Source of the DNA: an uncultured Acidobacteriota bacterium
GTDB lineage: Bacteria; Acidobacteriota; Blastocatellia; RBC074
Direction of reading: 5' to 3'
Length of the DNA: 64,000 bases
Assembly (NCBI GenBank): GCA_902825875.1
Contig: CADECP010000012.1
Coordinates: forward strand, 107,854-171,853
The translations under genes were made by a program, and so were the position numbers. Below are positions 30,540 through 38,710 of the stretch, in pieces. Under the pieces are notes generated by a model. The model saw only the letters and a list, made by a program, of their open reading frames with translations, searched no databases and was not told the DNA's origin. The stretch's first letter is position 1; each line of letters begins with the position of its first letter.

Positions 30540-31019
30540 TCAACGCAATTGCCGCTCCATCATTTGCAAGAAGGCTTGTGGCGTTACGATTTTCAGAAAG
30601 CGAAACCGCTTTTGAAATTCGCGGCCTGCTTCCTGTTCCCACTTCATCAGGTCAAGCAGATCGTTGTCGCGGCTGACGAGATAGTCGGCCTTCGCTTCGA
30701 TCGCCAGATTCAAATAAGGCTCGTCATCGGGGTCACGCGGATAGCTGAAATGCTGCCTGACCTGACGAATGTAAAGTCCCCGGTAAAGCAACCGGTCAAT
30801 CAGTTCCGCGACTCGTTCATCAGTCAACAAGGGATACTTCGCGCGCAGATGCGAGCGGGAAAGGACGTCTTCGACTTCCTCCAGCGTGGCGCGACTGATC
30901 GCCAGCGTAACCCGTCCCTGGTCGAAACACTCCAGACACCTGACCGCCGGGCCGCCGTTGCTGGCCAGGGCTTGCAGCAGAATGTTGGTGTCGAAGATGA
31001 CGACGTATTTGTCAGGCAC
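30540..31019 (-). CDS. PIN-domain toxin (VapC-like)
   Basis: 159 residues. It has VVIFDTNILLQALASNGGP (first catalytic Asp), SRATLEEVEDVLSR and the later DPDDEPYLNLAIEAKADYLVSRDNDLLDL with further acidic residues, matching the PIN family toxin group often annotated as a putative TA system toxin component. Such enzymes cleave RNA. It overlaps the upstream antitoxin gene by 8 bp. Confidence 0.87.
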   Translation of the reverse strand: MPDKYVVIFDTNILLQALASNGGPAVRCLECFDQGRVTLAISRATLEEVEDVLSRSHLRAKYPLLTDERVAELIDRLLYRGLYIRQVRQHFSYPRDPDDEPYLNLAIEAKADYLVSRDNDLLDLMKWEQEAGREFQKRFRFLKIVTPQAFLQMMERQLR

Positions 31020-31263
31020 GGCGACGCGCCCTCACTTCGGCTACTGCCGAGTCAATATCCTCTTCCAACTCCTCGTCAGTGATGCCTCTTGCCTGAATGT
31101 CCGCCCGGACGTCGGAAAACAGGTCGCGCAAAGAAGGCAGCCCCGTATCTTTTTGCAGAACATAGATCGCGTATTCTTCAATTCCCTGGCCGTGCGCCGT
31201 CGCTTTGGCGAAAACCGCCTGCGCCAATTCCGCCGGTAAGTTGAGTGTGATAGTTGCGTCCAT
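31012..31263 (-). CDS. antitoxin of the PIN toxin pair
   Basis: 83 residues from the ATG at 31263 (GAGGAA upstream). It starts MDATITLNLPAELAQAVFAK, a ribbon-helix-helix-like N-terminus, and ends in an acidic and then Arg-rich tail (ITDEELEEDIDSAVAEVRAR). The overlap with the PIN gene supports an antitoxin role. The longer upstream reading is out of character and rejected. Confidence 0.75.
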   Translation of the reverse strand: MDATITLNLPAELAQAVFAKATAHGQGIEEYAIYVLQKDTGLPSLRDLFSDVRADIQARGITDEELEEDIDSAVAEVRARRRA

Positions 31264-31334
31264 AGTTGTATTCCTCGGTTCAAAGCATACTGCGGTTTTG
31301 GGATAGCCAGCAAGGAAAGCGGCTCCCATGACGC

Positions 31335-32123
31335 TCACAGCGACCCGCTGAGATAGCGGTTCAAATGTTCGCGGTAACGGCGGCTGAGTTTGAGTTCCGT
31401 GCCGTCGCGCAAGATGACTTTGTAATCGCCGCGGAACCATGGGTGAAGTTCGCGCACGCAATCGAGATTGACGATGGCCGAACGTCCGATGCGTTGGAAG
31501 CGGCGCGGGTCTAAACGCGTTTCCAGATTGCTGATCGCTTCGCGGAACAGATGACGCTGTTTGCCCGTGTGCAGGACGACGTAATTGCCTTCGGCTTCGA
31601 TCCATTCGATCTCGTCGGCTTTGAGAAAGAAAACGCGACCTTCTTCTTTGATGACGAAGCGTTCAGCGTGGCGGGGGGCGCTCGGGATTTCGCGTTGCTG
31701 TTCGGCAATCAGCGCCAGGATGCGTTCAGTCGCGTCGCCGCTTTGTTCGTTGCGGATATGTTGCAACGCGCGATTGAGCGCCTGCTCGAAGCGTTCGCGG
31801 TCAAAAGGCTTGAGCAGGTAATCGAGCGCCTGCGCTTCAAACGCTCGCACGGCGTATTGGTCGTAGGCCGTGATGAAAACGATGTGCGGCAACCGTTCAT
31901 CTGCGAGCGCCTCGATCACGCCGAAGCCGTCCAGTTCGGGCATTTGCACGTCGAGAAAGATCAGGTCGGGCGCGTGCGCGCGAATGGCGGCGACGGCTTC
32001 GAGGCCGCTTTCGCATTCGCCGATGAGTTCGATCTCTTTGTGCGACGCGAGCAAACGGCGCACTAGCGAGCGGGCGGGCGGCTCGTCGTCTACGATCAAG
32101 GCTTTGATCCTGGCTTCATTCAT
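31335..32123 (-). CDS. LytTR-type response regulator
   Basis: 262 residues. Receiver domain 1-125 with VDDEPPARS, phospho-accepting Asp in LIFLDVQMPELDG, and Lys in LLKPFDR; LytTR DNA-binding domain from about 155 (IEWIEAEGNYVVLHTGK, FQRIGRSAIVNLDCV). It binds DNA through the LytTR beta fold. It overlaps the kinase gene by 8 bp. The longer reading upstream is an out-of-frame shadow. Confidence 0.93.
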   Translation of the reverse strand: MNEARIKALIVDDEPPARSLVRRLLASHKEIELIGECESGLEAVAAIRAHAPDLIFLDVQMPELDGFGVIEALADERLPHIVFITAYDQYAVRAFEAQALDYLLKPFDRERFEQALNRALQHIRNEQSGDATERILALIAEQQREIPSAPRHAERFVIKEEGRVFFLKADEIEWIEAEGNYVVLHTGKQRHLFREAISNLETRLDPRRFQRIGRSAIVNLDCVRELHPWFRGDYKVILRDGTELKLSRRYREHLNRYLSGSL

Positions 32124-33300
32124 CAGCGTCACTATCGGCGTGCGCGCCATGGCCGTTGGTCGTGAACGGCAGCGAGAGTCGCACGACCAGTCCGCCCGCT
32201 TCGGCGTTCGCCAACTCGAATTGAAAGTCTTCGCCGTAAAACTGCCGCAAGCGCGCGCGTGTGTTCGCCAGCCCGACGCCGTGATGGACGCCGTGATGGC
32301 TGTTGGATGAGCCGTCGCCGTTTGCCTGCAAGCCGCGGCCATTGTCTTCGATTGAAATTTCGAGGCGGCCATCACCTCGCGCAGCTTTGACGCGAATGTG
32401 TCCAGGCGCGGCACGCGGCGCAAGCCCGTGGCGGATGGCGTTCTCGACCAGGGGTTGCAGAATCAGGTTCGGCACTTGCGCTTCCAGCGCATCCGGCTCG
32501 ACTTCGATGGCCGTGGTCAACCGGCGACCGAAACGCACGCGCTCGATGTCCAGGTAACAGCGCAGGAATTCGATTTCGCGCTGCAGCGTCACGGTTTGCG
32601 CGCCCGCGCCCTCCAACGTCAGGCGTAGAAAATCGCCCAGCCGCGCCGTCATCTGTTGCGCGGCGGCGGTGTCTTCAAGCTGCAACGAAGAAATCGAATT
32701 GAGCGCGTTGAACAGGAAATGCGGTTGAAGCTGCATTCGCAAAGCTCGCAATTCGGCCTGCGCCAGTTGCGATTCCAAACGCGAAGCACGCAACTCTTCT
32801 TCGCGATATTGCCGGTAATAATTGCGCGCCTGCGCGAAAGCCAACGCCAGGCCGTAAAAGACCAACGCAAACAAAAAATCCGTCAGCAGAAACCAGGGCT
32901 TGCGCGAAAGCCAGCCCAGAATCTCGCTAAAACGTTGCAGAAAAATCCATTGAATCAGAACGGGAAAAAAAGTTTTGGCCGTCGCCAGCACGAATCCCAA
33001 CAAGGCATACCCGGAAAAAAGTCGCAGCCAATTGTTTCGGTTCAGCGGCCAGCGTTCGGACACGCGGAACACCAAAGGGATGAACGCAATCCAAATTGCC
33101 CACGCCGTCAAATCCCAGCGCAGCGAAATATGCCAGGGCAAATACGCATGCCCATCAACATACGCCCCCGCGTACGATCGCAGCGCGTCAAGCAGCCCGA
33201 ACGTCGCGCACAACGCAATCAACAAAATCCATTTGAGCATTCGTCGCCACGGCAAGCCTGTTTGCCTTGTTGGCGATTTGTTAGGCGCAACGTCAAACAT
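32116..33300 (-). CDS. LytS-type sensor histidine kinase
   Basis: 394 residues. Four to five membrane helices in the first ~170 residues, a short coiled coil, then the His_kinase box LRMQLQPHFLFNALNSISSL and a HATPase domain (LILQPLVENAIRHGLAP, IEDNGRGL, GVGLANTRARL). It has no separate sensor domain, so the membrane part probably senses the signal. It pairs with the overlapping LytTR regulator. An extra GTG codon at 33303 is an alternative start. Confidence 0.92.
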   Translation of the reverse strand: MFDVAPNKSPTRQTGLPWRRMLKWILLIALCATFGLLDALRSYAGAYVDGHAYLPWHISLRWDLTAWAIWIAFIPLVFRVSERWPLNRNNWLRLFSGYALLGFVLATAKTFFPVLIQWIFLQRFSEILGWLSRKPWFLLTDFLFALVFYGLALAFAQARNYYRQYREEELRASRLESQLAQAELRALRMQLQPHFLFNALNSISSLQLEDTAAAQQMTARLGDFLRLTLEGAGAQTVTLQREIEFLRCYLDIERVRFGRRLTTAIEVEPDALEAQVPNLILQPLVENAIRHGLAPRAAPGHIRVKAARGDGRLEISIEDNGRGLQANGDGSSNSHHGVHHGVGLANTRARLRQFYGEDFQFELANAEAGGLVVRLSLPFTTNGHGAHADSDADE

Positions 33301-33324
33301 CACGGCTTATCACTCCGAAAACGC

Positions 33325-33696
33325 TTACTGCTGCGTTATTTGATCTATCAGAATCGAATTGCCGTCGGGATCGGTCAGAGTGGCATACGCCGGACTGTCA
33401 TCCGTCAACGGGCCGAACATATTTTGCAGTTCCATTTGAATGTCGTGTTTTTCGACTTCGGCTTTGATGGCGCGAATGTCAGTCGGGTTGAAGGTCAGGA
33501 TGTTCGATTCGAACATGCCTTGAAACAATCCGATCTTGGCGTTGCCGTTTTTGAGGATGACCCAGTCCTGGCCTTCCGGCATCGAATCGCCTTCTTTGCT
33601 TCCGTCCAGACGTTCAAAACCGAATTTTTCGTAAAACGCCTGAGACGTTTTCAAATCCTTGACGGTCAGACTGATTGAAAACTCGCCTAAATTCAT
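33325..33696 (-). CDS. VOC superfamily (glyoxalase-like) protein
   Basis: 123 residues, single VOC module: FSISLTVKDLKTSQAFYEKFGFERL at the start and DDSPAYATLTDPDGNSILID near the end. AGGAG lies before the ATG. The substrate is unknown; small stand-alone VOC proteins include isomerases, dioxygenases and antibiotic-binding proteins. It is downstream of the next gene in the same direction. Confidence 0.85.
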   Translation of the reverse strand: MNLGEFSISLTVKDLKTSQAFYEKFGFERLDGSKEGDSMPEGQDWVILKNGNAKIGLFQGMFESNILTFNPTDIRAIKAEVEKHDIQMELQNMFGPLTDDSPAYATLTDPDGNSILIDQITQQ

Positions 33697-33758
33697 TTGT
33701 TCTCCTGAAGGTAATGAGTTGGTTGAAGCAGGATTGAAAGCGGGGGCGGCGGCAATTG

Positions 33759-34373
33759 TCACGAGCGACTCACGGGAACCAATTTATGTTTCCGCAGCAA
33801 AGCGCCGATTTCCCGTTCGCGTTCCAGCACGGTTTTGTAAACCCACGTGTAATGATCCGTCGCCCAGAACGCCATGACCTGCTTAGCTTTCAATTCGCCA
33901 AGCAACCCCTTGATTGCCTGGAATTCCAGATAACACACCAGAATATGTTTGTAAGACGATTCTTCGTCGCGCGCGCCTTCGGGAAAGCCGACGGGAACTT
34001 TAGGAAACATCGTCTTGAGTTCTTTGTAAGCCTCTTCGGTCTCTTTTGGCTTTTCTCCCAAATACCAATGCAACTGTTCATGGACGAAAGTTGATAACAG
34101 CAACTCGTCGTCTTTCAGATGGCGCGTGCTCAGGGTCAGCGTCGGGTGGCTGTGCGGAATGACGTTGAAACCGCTTTCGATGACGATCTTGCGCGTGAAA
34201 ATCCAGGGCGCGACATCGTAAGCGGAAAGCAGTCGCTGAAGCTGTTCTTTGGTTTGTCGTTCGCGCTGATCGTCGTGTTTGAGCGTGATTTCCAAAGGCG
34301 CGGGCGCAGTCTGAGCCATAGCCAACCGCGCCAATAGCGCGAGCAAAAATATGTAGCAAGAAATCTTTTTCAT
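33759..34373 (-). CDS. secreted protein with HExxH-like motif
   Basis: 204 residues. The signal peptide (1-20, LARLAMAQ) is followed by a globular domain with FVHEQLHWYLG, a HExxH-type zinc motif, and a later YLEFQAIKGLLGE helix that could carry a further ligand. It may be a small periplasmic metallopeptidase, but no known family is recognised. The ATG at 34373 is chosen over an in-frame GTG at 34382. Confidence 0.6.
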   Translation of the reverse strand: MKKISCYIFLLALLARLAMAQTAPAPLEITLKHDDQRERQTKEQLQRLLSAYDVAPWIFTRKIVIESGFNVIPHSHPTLTLSTRHLKDDELLLSTFVHEQLHWYLGEKPKETEEAYKELKTMFPKVPVGFPEGARDEESSYKHILVCYLEFQAIKGLLGELKAKQVMAFWATDHYTWVYKTVLEREREIGALLRKHKLVPVSRS

Positions 34374-34870
34374 GAAGTTCACCCAAGCCTATTACTTTGA
34401 CCGAAGCCAAAACGTTTAGCTTTTTTCCGTCTGAGCCGCCAATTCATACACTTCGCCGGCAAATCAACAAAACCTTCTGTGACCAATGCGCTGTTTTCGC
34501 TGACAAACGCGCTTGATGCAGCTACGAACCGGCAACCAACCGAATCCGCTCACCGGCATATCGTTTGCCATTCGTAACGATGGCGATCAAACAATCAAAC
34601 TTGATTCGGTCGCCAATCAAAATTTCATCTCAAACCTCAACGGTTTTCTCTTCTGAGTTTTCGACTCAACCGGCTGTAAACAAAAGAGTTTTCAACCGAT
34701 GTCGAAAAACTGATTAACAGGATCGTCAATTCGGTAAGCTCGTTGGGGTAAGGGGGAATTTTTCCCGCGCGGGAAAATCTTCGCAGATCAATCGCGGAAT
34801 TTTTCGCCAAGCCAGCATCAACCTGACTTCGGTCAGCACCAATTTGATCTTTACGGAGGCACGCAAGGTT
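34374..34870. other. intergenic region between divergent genes
   Basis: About 500 bp without a convincing gene. It holds ACAGGATCGTCAATT near 34717, shared with the repeat at 6838-6955, and an imperfect TTCCCGCGCGGGAA palindrome near 34760. It presumably contains the promoters for both divergent genes. Confidence 0.5.
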
Positions 34871-36292
34871 ATGAAACGCTCAATCACGATTCTTTCTCTA
34901 ACGGCTGTAATGATCGCTGGAATTTTCTTCGCTCAACAAACCAGCAACGCCAATGGCACAATCCCTAAACAACCGACCTTCGCCAAAGACATTGCGCCGA
35001 TCTTTTATAAAAGCTGCGCCGAATGTCACCGTCCCGGCGAAGGTGCTCCCTTTTCTGTGCTCAGTTACAAAGACGTTCGCCCTTGGGCAAAATCCATCAA
35101 GGAAAAAGTCGCGTTGAAAACCATGCCTCCCTGGCATGCTGACCCGCATTTCGGCGAATGGGCGAACGACCGTCGAATGACGCAAACGGAAATTGACATG
35201 GTCGTGACCTGGGTCAACTCCGGCGCGAAAGAAGGCGACCCGAAAGACATGCCTCCGACGCCGAAATTCACCAACGGTTGGACGATTGGCACGCCCGATC
35301 TTGTCATCCCCATGCCGGAAACCTTCACGCTGGAAGCCAGTGGCCCTGACGAATATCAATACTTCACAGTTGATCCGGGCTTCAAAGAAGACGTTTACGT
35401 CCAAAGCGCCGAAGCTCGACCGGACAATCGCAAAATCGTTCATCACATCATCGCCTTCATCCAACCGCCAAGCAGCAAGCCCAAATACGATTTGAGCAAA
35501 TACAGCAAAGAGGAAATTGAAAAGCTGCGCGCGCAGATGGAGAAGAATTCGCCGACTTACCGTGAAGGCTTTTTGATTCGCACAAAGATGGACGCGCCTG
35601 TGACGGATGACGGCTGCGCTTCGCCGGCGGGCGGCAAACTTGGCCGAGTGGATCGCGGGCAGGATATGGAAAACGGCCAATTGCTGGCTGGTTACGCTCC
35701 GGGAATGAATCAGGCGATTTGGGAACCCGGCACGGTCAAAAAAGTTCCCGCCGGATCGAAGATCGTTTTCCAAATGCACTATTCAAAAGTCGCCGGTTCG
35801 GTGCAGAAAGACTGTTCCAGCATCGGATTGATCTTCGCCAAAACCGAGCCGAAAAAACTGGTTCGCACTTTCGGCATTTCCAACAACGCATTTTTGATTC
35901 CGGCTGGCGCGAACAATCATCGCGTGACCGCTTGCTGGACGACGAAAGAAGACATTCACATCGTCAATTTCATGCCGCACATGCATTTGCGCGGCAAAGC
36001 CGTCGAATACAAGGCTTTTTACCCAGATGGCAAAACCGAAATTTTGCTGAACGTGCCGGAATACGATTTTTCGTGGCAGACGGCTTATTACTTCAAACAA
36101 GCCAAATCCATTCCCAAAGGCACGAAGATCATGGTCACGGGTTATTTCGACAACTCGACGAAAAACAAATTCAATCCTGATCCAGCCAAACAAGTTCGTT
36201 ACGGTGAACCGACTTACGACGAAATGATGATCGGCTGGATGGATTACACCACAGACAACGAACGCGCCAAGAACACAACCGCCATGAAGTAA
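34871..36292 (+). CDS. cytochrome c fused to copper type II ascorbate-dependent monooxygenase-like domains
   Basis: 473 residues. Signal peptide 1-27; a single haem motif CAECH near residue 49 in an IAPIFYKSCAECHRPGEGAP context; then beta-rich domains with HHIIAF, FQMHYSK and MPHMHLRGK. The histidine and methionine pattern resembles peptidylglycine/dopamine monooxygenases, which use two coppers. It is probably exported and redox active; the substrate is unknown. The ATG at 34871 is chosen because the signal peptide begins there. Confidence 0.78.
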   Translation: MKRSITILSLTAVMIAGIFFAQQTSNANGTIPKQPTFAKDIAPIFYKSCAECHRPGEGAPFSVLSYKDVRPWAKSIKEKVALKTMPPWHADPHFGEWANDRRMTQTEIDMVVTWVNSGAKEGDPKDMPPTPKFTNGWTIGTPDLVIPMPETFTLEASGPDEYQYFTVDPGFKEDVYVQSAEARPDNRKIVHHIIAFIQPPSSKPKYDLSKYSKEEIEKLRAQMEKNSPTYREGFLIRTKMDAPVTDDGCASPAGGKLGRVDRGQDMENGQLLAGYAPGMNQAIWEPGTVKKVPAGSKIVFQMHYSKVAGSVQKDCSSIGLIFAKTEPKKLVRTFGISNNAFLIPAGANNHRVTACWTTKEDIHIVNFMPHMHLRGKAVEYKAFYPDGKTEILLNVPEYDFSWQTAYYFKQAKSIPKGTKIMVTGYFDNSTKNKFNPDPAKQVRYGEPTYDEMMIGWMDYTTDNERAKNTTAMK

Positions 36293-36300
36293 TTCGCCAT

Positions 36301-36395
36301 GTCGGTAGCTCGCCCGTGAGGAAGGGCTTGATTCACAGTGTCGGTAGCCCGACCGTGAGGAAGGGCCTGGCTTTAGTGAAAAGGCCCTTCCTCAC
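36301..36395. repeat. dispersed palindrome, GTCGGTAGCCCGACC family
   Basis: Two direct copies of a GTCGGTAGC-CGTGAGGAAGGGC unit (36301 and 36340), the second forming a perfect 13-bp hairpin GTGAGGAAGGGCC (36355-36367) / GGCCCTTCCTCAC (36383-36395). Related to 14929-15005. It may also end transcription of the preceding gene. Confidence 0.72.
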
Positions 36396-36567
36396 GCGCT
36401 CACCTACAGGCACGCGCATAAGCCATATTGCTCATCAAATCTTGCCTTCTCTGAATCTCAGCTTTACACTGCGCGCGTCTTTCAGCAGCATTTCAGGCAG
36501 CAGCATTTCAGGCATATCTGACTATCGTTCAAATTCGGCAGCGGTCACTTCACTTCGAGAGCACGTC

Positions 36568-36942
36568 ATGTTGAATACTCGCAAGCTTGCGCCAGGCCAA
36601 AAAGGGACTAAAAAACTTCACGAACAATTCGGTGACCGCCTGCTTTGTGTGCGTTATCGCTATGACGACCTGTTGCAGAAACGGTTCAAGACGGTTGAAT
36701 TGATTGTGGAGGAAGCTGCGTGGATTCCACCATCAGCGCCGTTTGCCGCAAACACCATTGTGGGTTTGCGCGTCGAATTGGCCGAAGCGGAGTTACAGCG
36801 AAAGGTCAAACAAGCCGGAGGAAAATGGAATCCTGCGCGCCGATTATGGGAAATCCGCTATGACCAAGCGGTCAAATTGGGGCTGAAAGGCAGAATTGAA
36901 AAACCAAAAGTTTCTGATAACACAAACCGACAAGGTTTCTGA
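36568..36942 (+). CDS. hypothetical protein, 124 residues
   Basis: The segment after the ATG at 36568 (LNTRKLAPGQKGTKKLHEQF, LCVRYRYDDLLQKRFKTVEL) reads as a real small basic protein, while the upstream extension crosses repeats and is rejected. It is Lys/Arg rich with a final KVKQAGGKWNPARRLWEIRY segment. No family is named with certainty. Its last codons are formed by the TTTCTGATAACACAAAC repeat that continues downstream, so its end may have been altered by that repeat. Confidence 0.6.
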   Translation: MLNTRKLAPGQKGTKKLHEQFGDRLLCVRYRYDDLLQKRFKTVELIVEEAAWIPPSAPFAANTIVGLRVELAEAELQRKVKQAGGKWNPARRLWEIRYDQAVKLGLKGRIEKPKVSDNTNRQGF

Positions 36943-36958
36943 TACCAGAAACTTGCTT

Positions 36959-37016
36959 GTTTCTGATAACACAAACAAGTTTCTGATACTGGAAACTTGT
37001 TTGTGTTATCAGAAAC
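36959..37016. repeat. perfect 25-bp palindrome with further TTTCTGATAACACAAAC copies
   Basis: Arms 36959-36983 and 36992-37016 are perfect reverse complements (ending TTTC / GAAA) around TGATACTG. Partial copies of the same unit begin at 36909 and 36935. It lies between the 36568 gene and the first cassette border. Confidence 0.85.
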
Positions 37017-37027
37017 CCAAACTTGCC

Positions 37028-37045
37028 GCCTAATTCATGTTCGGC
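37028..37045 (+). other. short attC-like cassette junction (left border of array)
   Basis: GCCTAAT-TCAT-GTTCGGC: an R''-like box directly followed by the R' box GTTCGGC that opens cassette A. The central hairpin of a normal attC is missing. The bases GTTCGGCAC (37039-37047) are the reverse complement of GTGCCGAAC at the far end of the same cassette. Confidence 0.6.
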
Positions 37046-37076
37046 ACTAACAACCTACGAATGAAAGCGAGGAAAT

Positions 37077-37607
37077 ATGGAACGATTACTTTGTGCTCAT
37101 TGCAACAGTAGTGGTACTTGTAAAAACACTACTGATAGGAAAAGCTGTTCAGCTTGCGTAAAGCTAAACTTTAAAGGAGTTACCGACGTTACTAAAATAG
37201 GGGATGATGGATTGATTTGCGGCGTTTGTTACGGTCGCGGCACTTATGAACCCAGCAGCCTAAAAATTAGGAATAGGCTTACATCCATCTTGGCTATAGT
37301 CTTTGTTGGGCTTGCGTTTCTTACAATCTTCCTATTTGCCTGGCTCTGGCAAGATAAATTCGACCCGATACTTGCTTTTGCCACAACATTGATAGCAAGC
37401 ATTACAGGTTATTATTTTGGTGGACAATCTTCAGCAACATCAAAAGAGGAGTCACAGCCAGCAAGTACAGGAAGCAGTTTGCCGGGAAGTGATCAACCCC
37501 AAAATAATCTTCCTCCAGCAAATAACCCTGAACTTCTTCCTGCTGATGCTGCGGCAGGAACGCCAACATCGCTGCCAGCAAAGGCTCCTGTGCTTCCAAG
37601 TGCTTGA
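37077..37607 (+). CDS. cassette A: zinc-finger membrane protein
   Basis: 176 residues. The N-terminal 60 residues carry CAHCNSSGTC, CSACV and CGVCYGRGTY, a DnaJ-like CxxCxxxG zinc-finger pattern. Two hydrophobic helices follow (residues ~66-115), the second ending ITGYYFGG, then a Pro/Ser-rich tail. Probably a membrane protein with a cytosolic metal-binding head. The gene is more AT-rich than its surroundings and fills one integron cassette. No function recognised. Confidence 0.7.
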   Translation: MERLLCAHCNSSGTCKNTTDRKSCSACVKLNFKGVTDVTKIGDDGLICGVCYGRGTYEPSSLKIRNRLTSILAIVFVGLAFLTIFLFAWLWQDKFDPILAFATTLIASITGYYFGGQSSATSKEESQPASTGSSLPGSDQPQNNLPPANNPELLPADAAAGTPTSLPAKAPVLPSA

Positions 37608-37636
37608 AAAGTAATTTGCTTGCAACGTGAAAGCGT

Positions 37637-37721
37637 GCCGAACATCAATTCAACCGTAGCCGCTTTCCGTAGCCACGTAGTTTGTAGGTAAAGGCGCGGC
37701 ACGGTTAATTTGGTGTTAGGC
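37637..37721 (+). other. attC site of cassette A
   Basis: R'' GCCGAAC (37637-37643) and R' GTTAGGC (37715-37721) enclose 85 bp with an imperfect palindrome, including AACCGT / ACGGTT. R'' matches the left border of its own cassette, as expected after integrase-mediated insertion. Confidence 0.85.
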
Positions 37722-37771
37722 ATCTTTAGAAACAGTGCAAAATTTTCAACAGGGAAAGGACTACATCTTAC

Positions 37772-38587
37772 ATGGAAAAGGTGCTTGAAGTATTCAAAGG
37801 TTTTATACCACTCCTGCATCAATATCCTAAATGGGTTCAGGTGTTTTTCTTTGCTGTTCTTCTTCAAATATTTACCCTGACATTCGTAATGGTTTCATAC
37901 TACGTTTTGGTATTTAAGTCACCAGAACAACAAGCTGATAATAAACCATCTTCTTCGTCAGATGAAAAGGAAGCGAAGAAGGATGAAAGCAACCAGCTAC
38001 AGCCGCCTACGGGTAAAAATGGCGAGGAAAAATCAACAACAAATGTTAAGACAAAAATTGACTCCCTGAAAAACAAAGAAAACGACAATGACCCCAGTTG
38101 GGCTCCTCCTCTTATGAATTTGGCCGGACTCTATGAAGCCCAAGGACAGTTTAAGGATGCTGAGAATACTTGGAGTCGTGTACTCTCGATATATGAACAT
38201 GCGTATGGAAGAGAACATCCTCGGTATGCTGAAACTCTTCAATCTCTTGCCAGCCTTTACTTAAGGACCGAGAGATATGTAGAAGCGGAAAAAATCCAAG
38301 TTGAAGCGCTCGGCATTTTTGAGAAGGTATATGGTTCTGAGCACCCTGTAACTGCTTCGGGACTTAACAATCTAGCTGCGATCTATCTCAGACTTGCAAA
38401 ATATCAAAAAGCTGCGCCTTTAATACAACGTGCGTTGTCAATTCGGGAGAAATCTTTAGGCCCAGAAAATGCGGACATGATACCCATTCTGGAAAATTTA
38501 TTGACTTTATACAGCAGAACTGGAGATTCGAAGAATGTTATTCTCATCTCCGAAAGGCTCAAGAAATTAAAGGCAAAGCATCAATAA
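37772..38587 (+). CDS. cassette B: membrane-anchored TPR protein
   Basis: 271 residues. One N-terminal helix (residues ~18-45, FFFAVLLQIFTLTFVMVSYY) and a charged linker are followed by at least three 42-residue TPR units of the kinesin-light-chain type (LAGLYEAQGQFKDAENTWSR, LASLYLRTERYVEAEKIQVE, LAAIYLRLAKYQKAAPLIQR). It probably presents a protein-binding surface at the membrane. It is AT-rich relative to the neighbourhood and is a complete integron cassette. Confidence 0.8.
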   Translation: MEKVLEVFKGFIPLLHQYPKWVQVFFFAVLLQIFTLTFVMVSYYVLVFKSPEQQADNKPSSSSDEKEAKKDESNQLQPPTGKNGEEKSTTNVKTKIDSLKNKENDNDPSWAPPLMNLAGLYEAQGQFKDAENTWSRVLSIYEHAYGREHPRYAETLQSLASLYLRTERYVEAEKIQVEALGIFEKVYGSEHPVTASGLNNLAAIYLRLAKYQKAAPLIQRALSIREKSLGPENADMIPILENLLTLYSRTGDSKNVILISERLKKLKAKHQ

Positions 38588-38598
38588 CAACCAACGAT

Positions 38599-38685
38599 GC
38601 CTAACATTCATTCCACTCGGAGCGGCTTTCCGTAGTTGACGGGCTTGGTGGCGAAGGCCGCCGCCCGGTGAACGGGTTGTTAGCC
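38599..38685 (+). other. attC site of cassette B
   Basis: R'' GCCTAAC (38599-38605), R' GTTAGCC (38679-38685), 87 bp. GATGCCTAAC here is the reverse complement of GTTAGGCATC at the cassette's left border (10 bp). The inner stem region (CACTCGGAGCGGCTT, GCGAAGGCCGCCGCC) is shared with the attC of cassette C. Confidence 0.9.
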
Positions 38686-38710
38686 AGAAAAGGAACGCCC
38701 GAACATTTCA

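Noticed and set aside
36316..36567. Upstream extension of the 36568 gene
   Set aside because: It translates the dispersed GTCGGTAGCCCGACC repeat and a CAGCATTTCAGGCAG duplication, so it is not protein-like.
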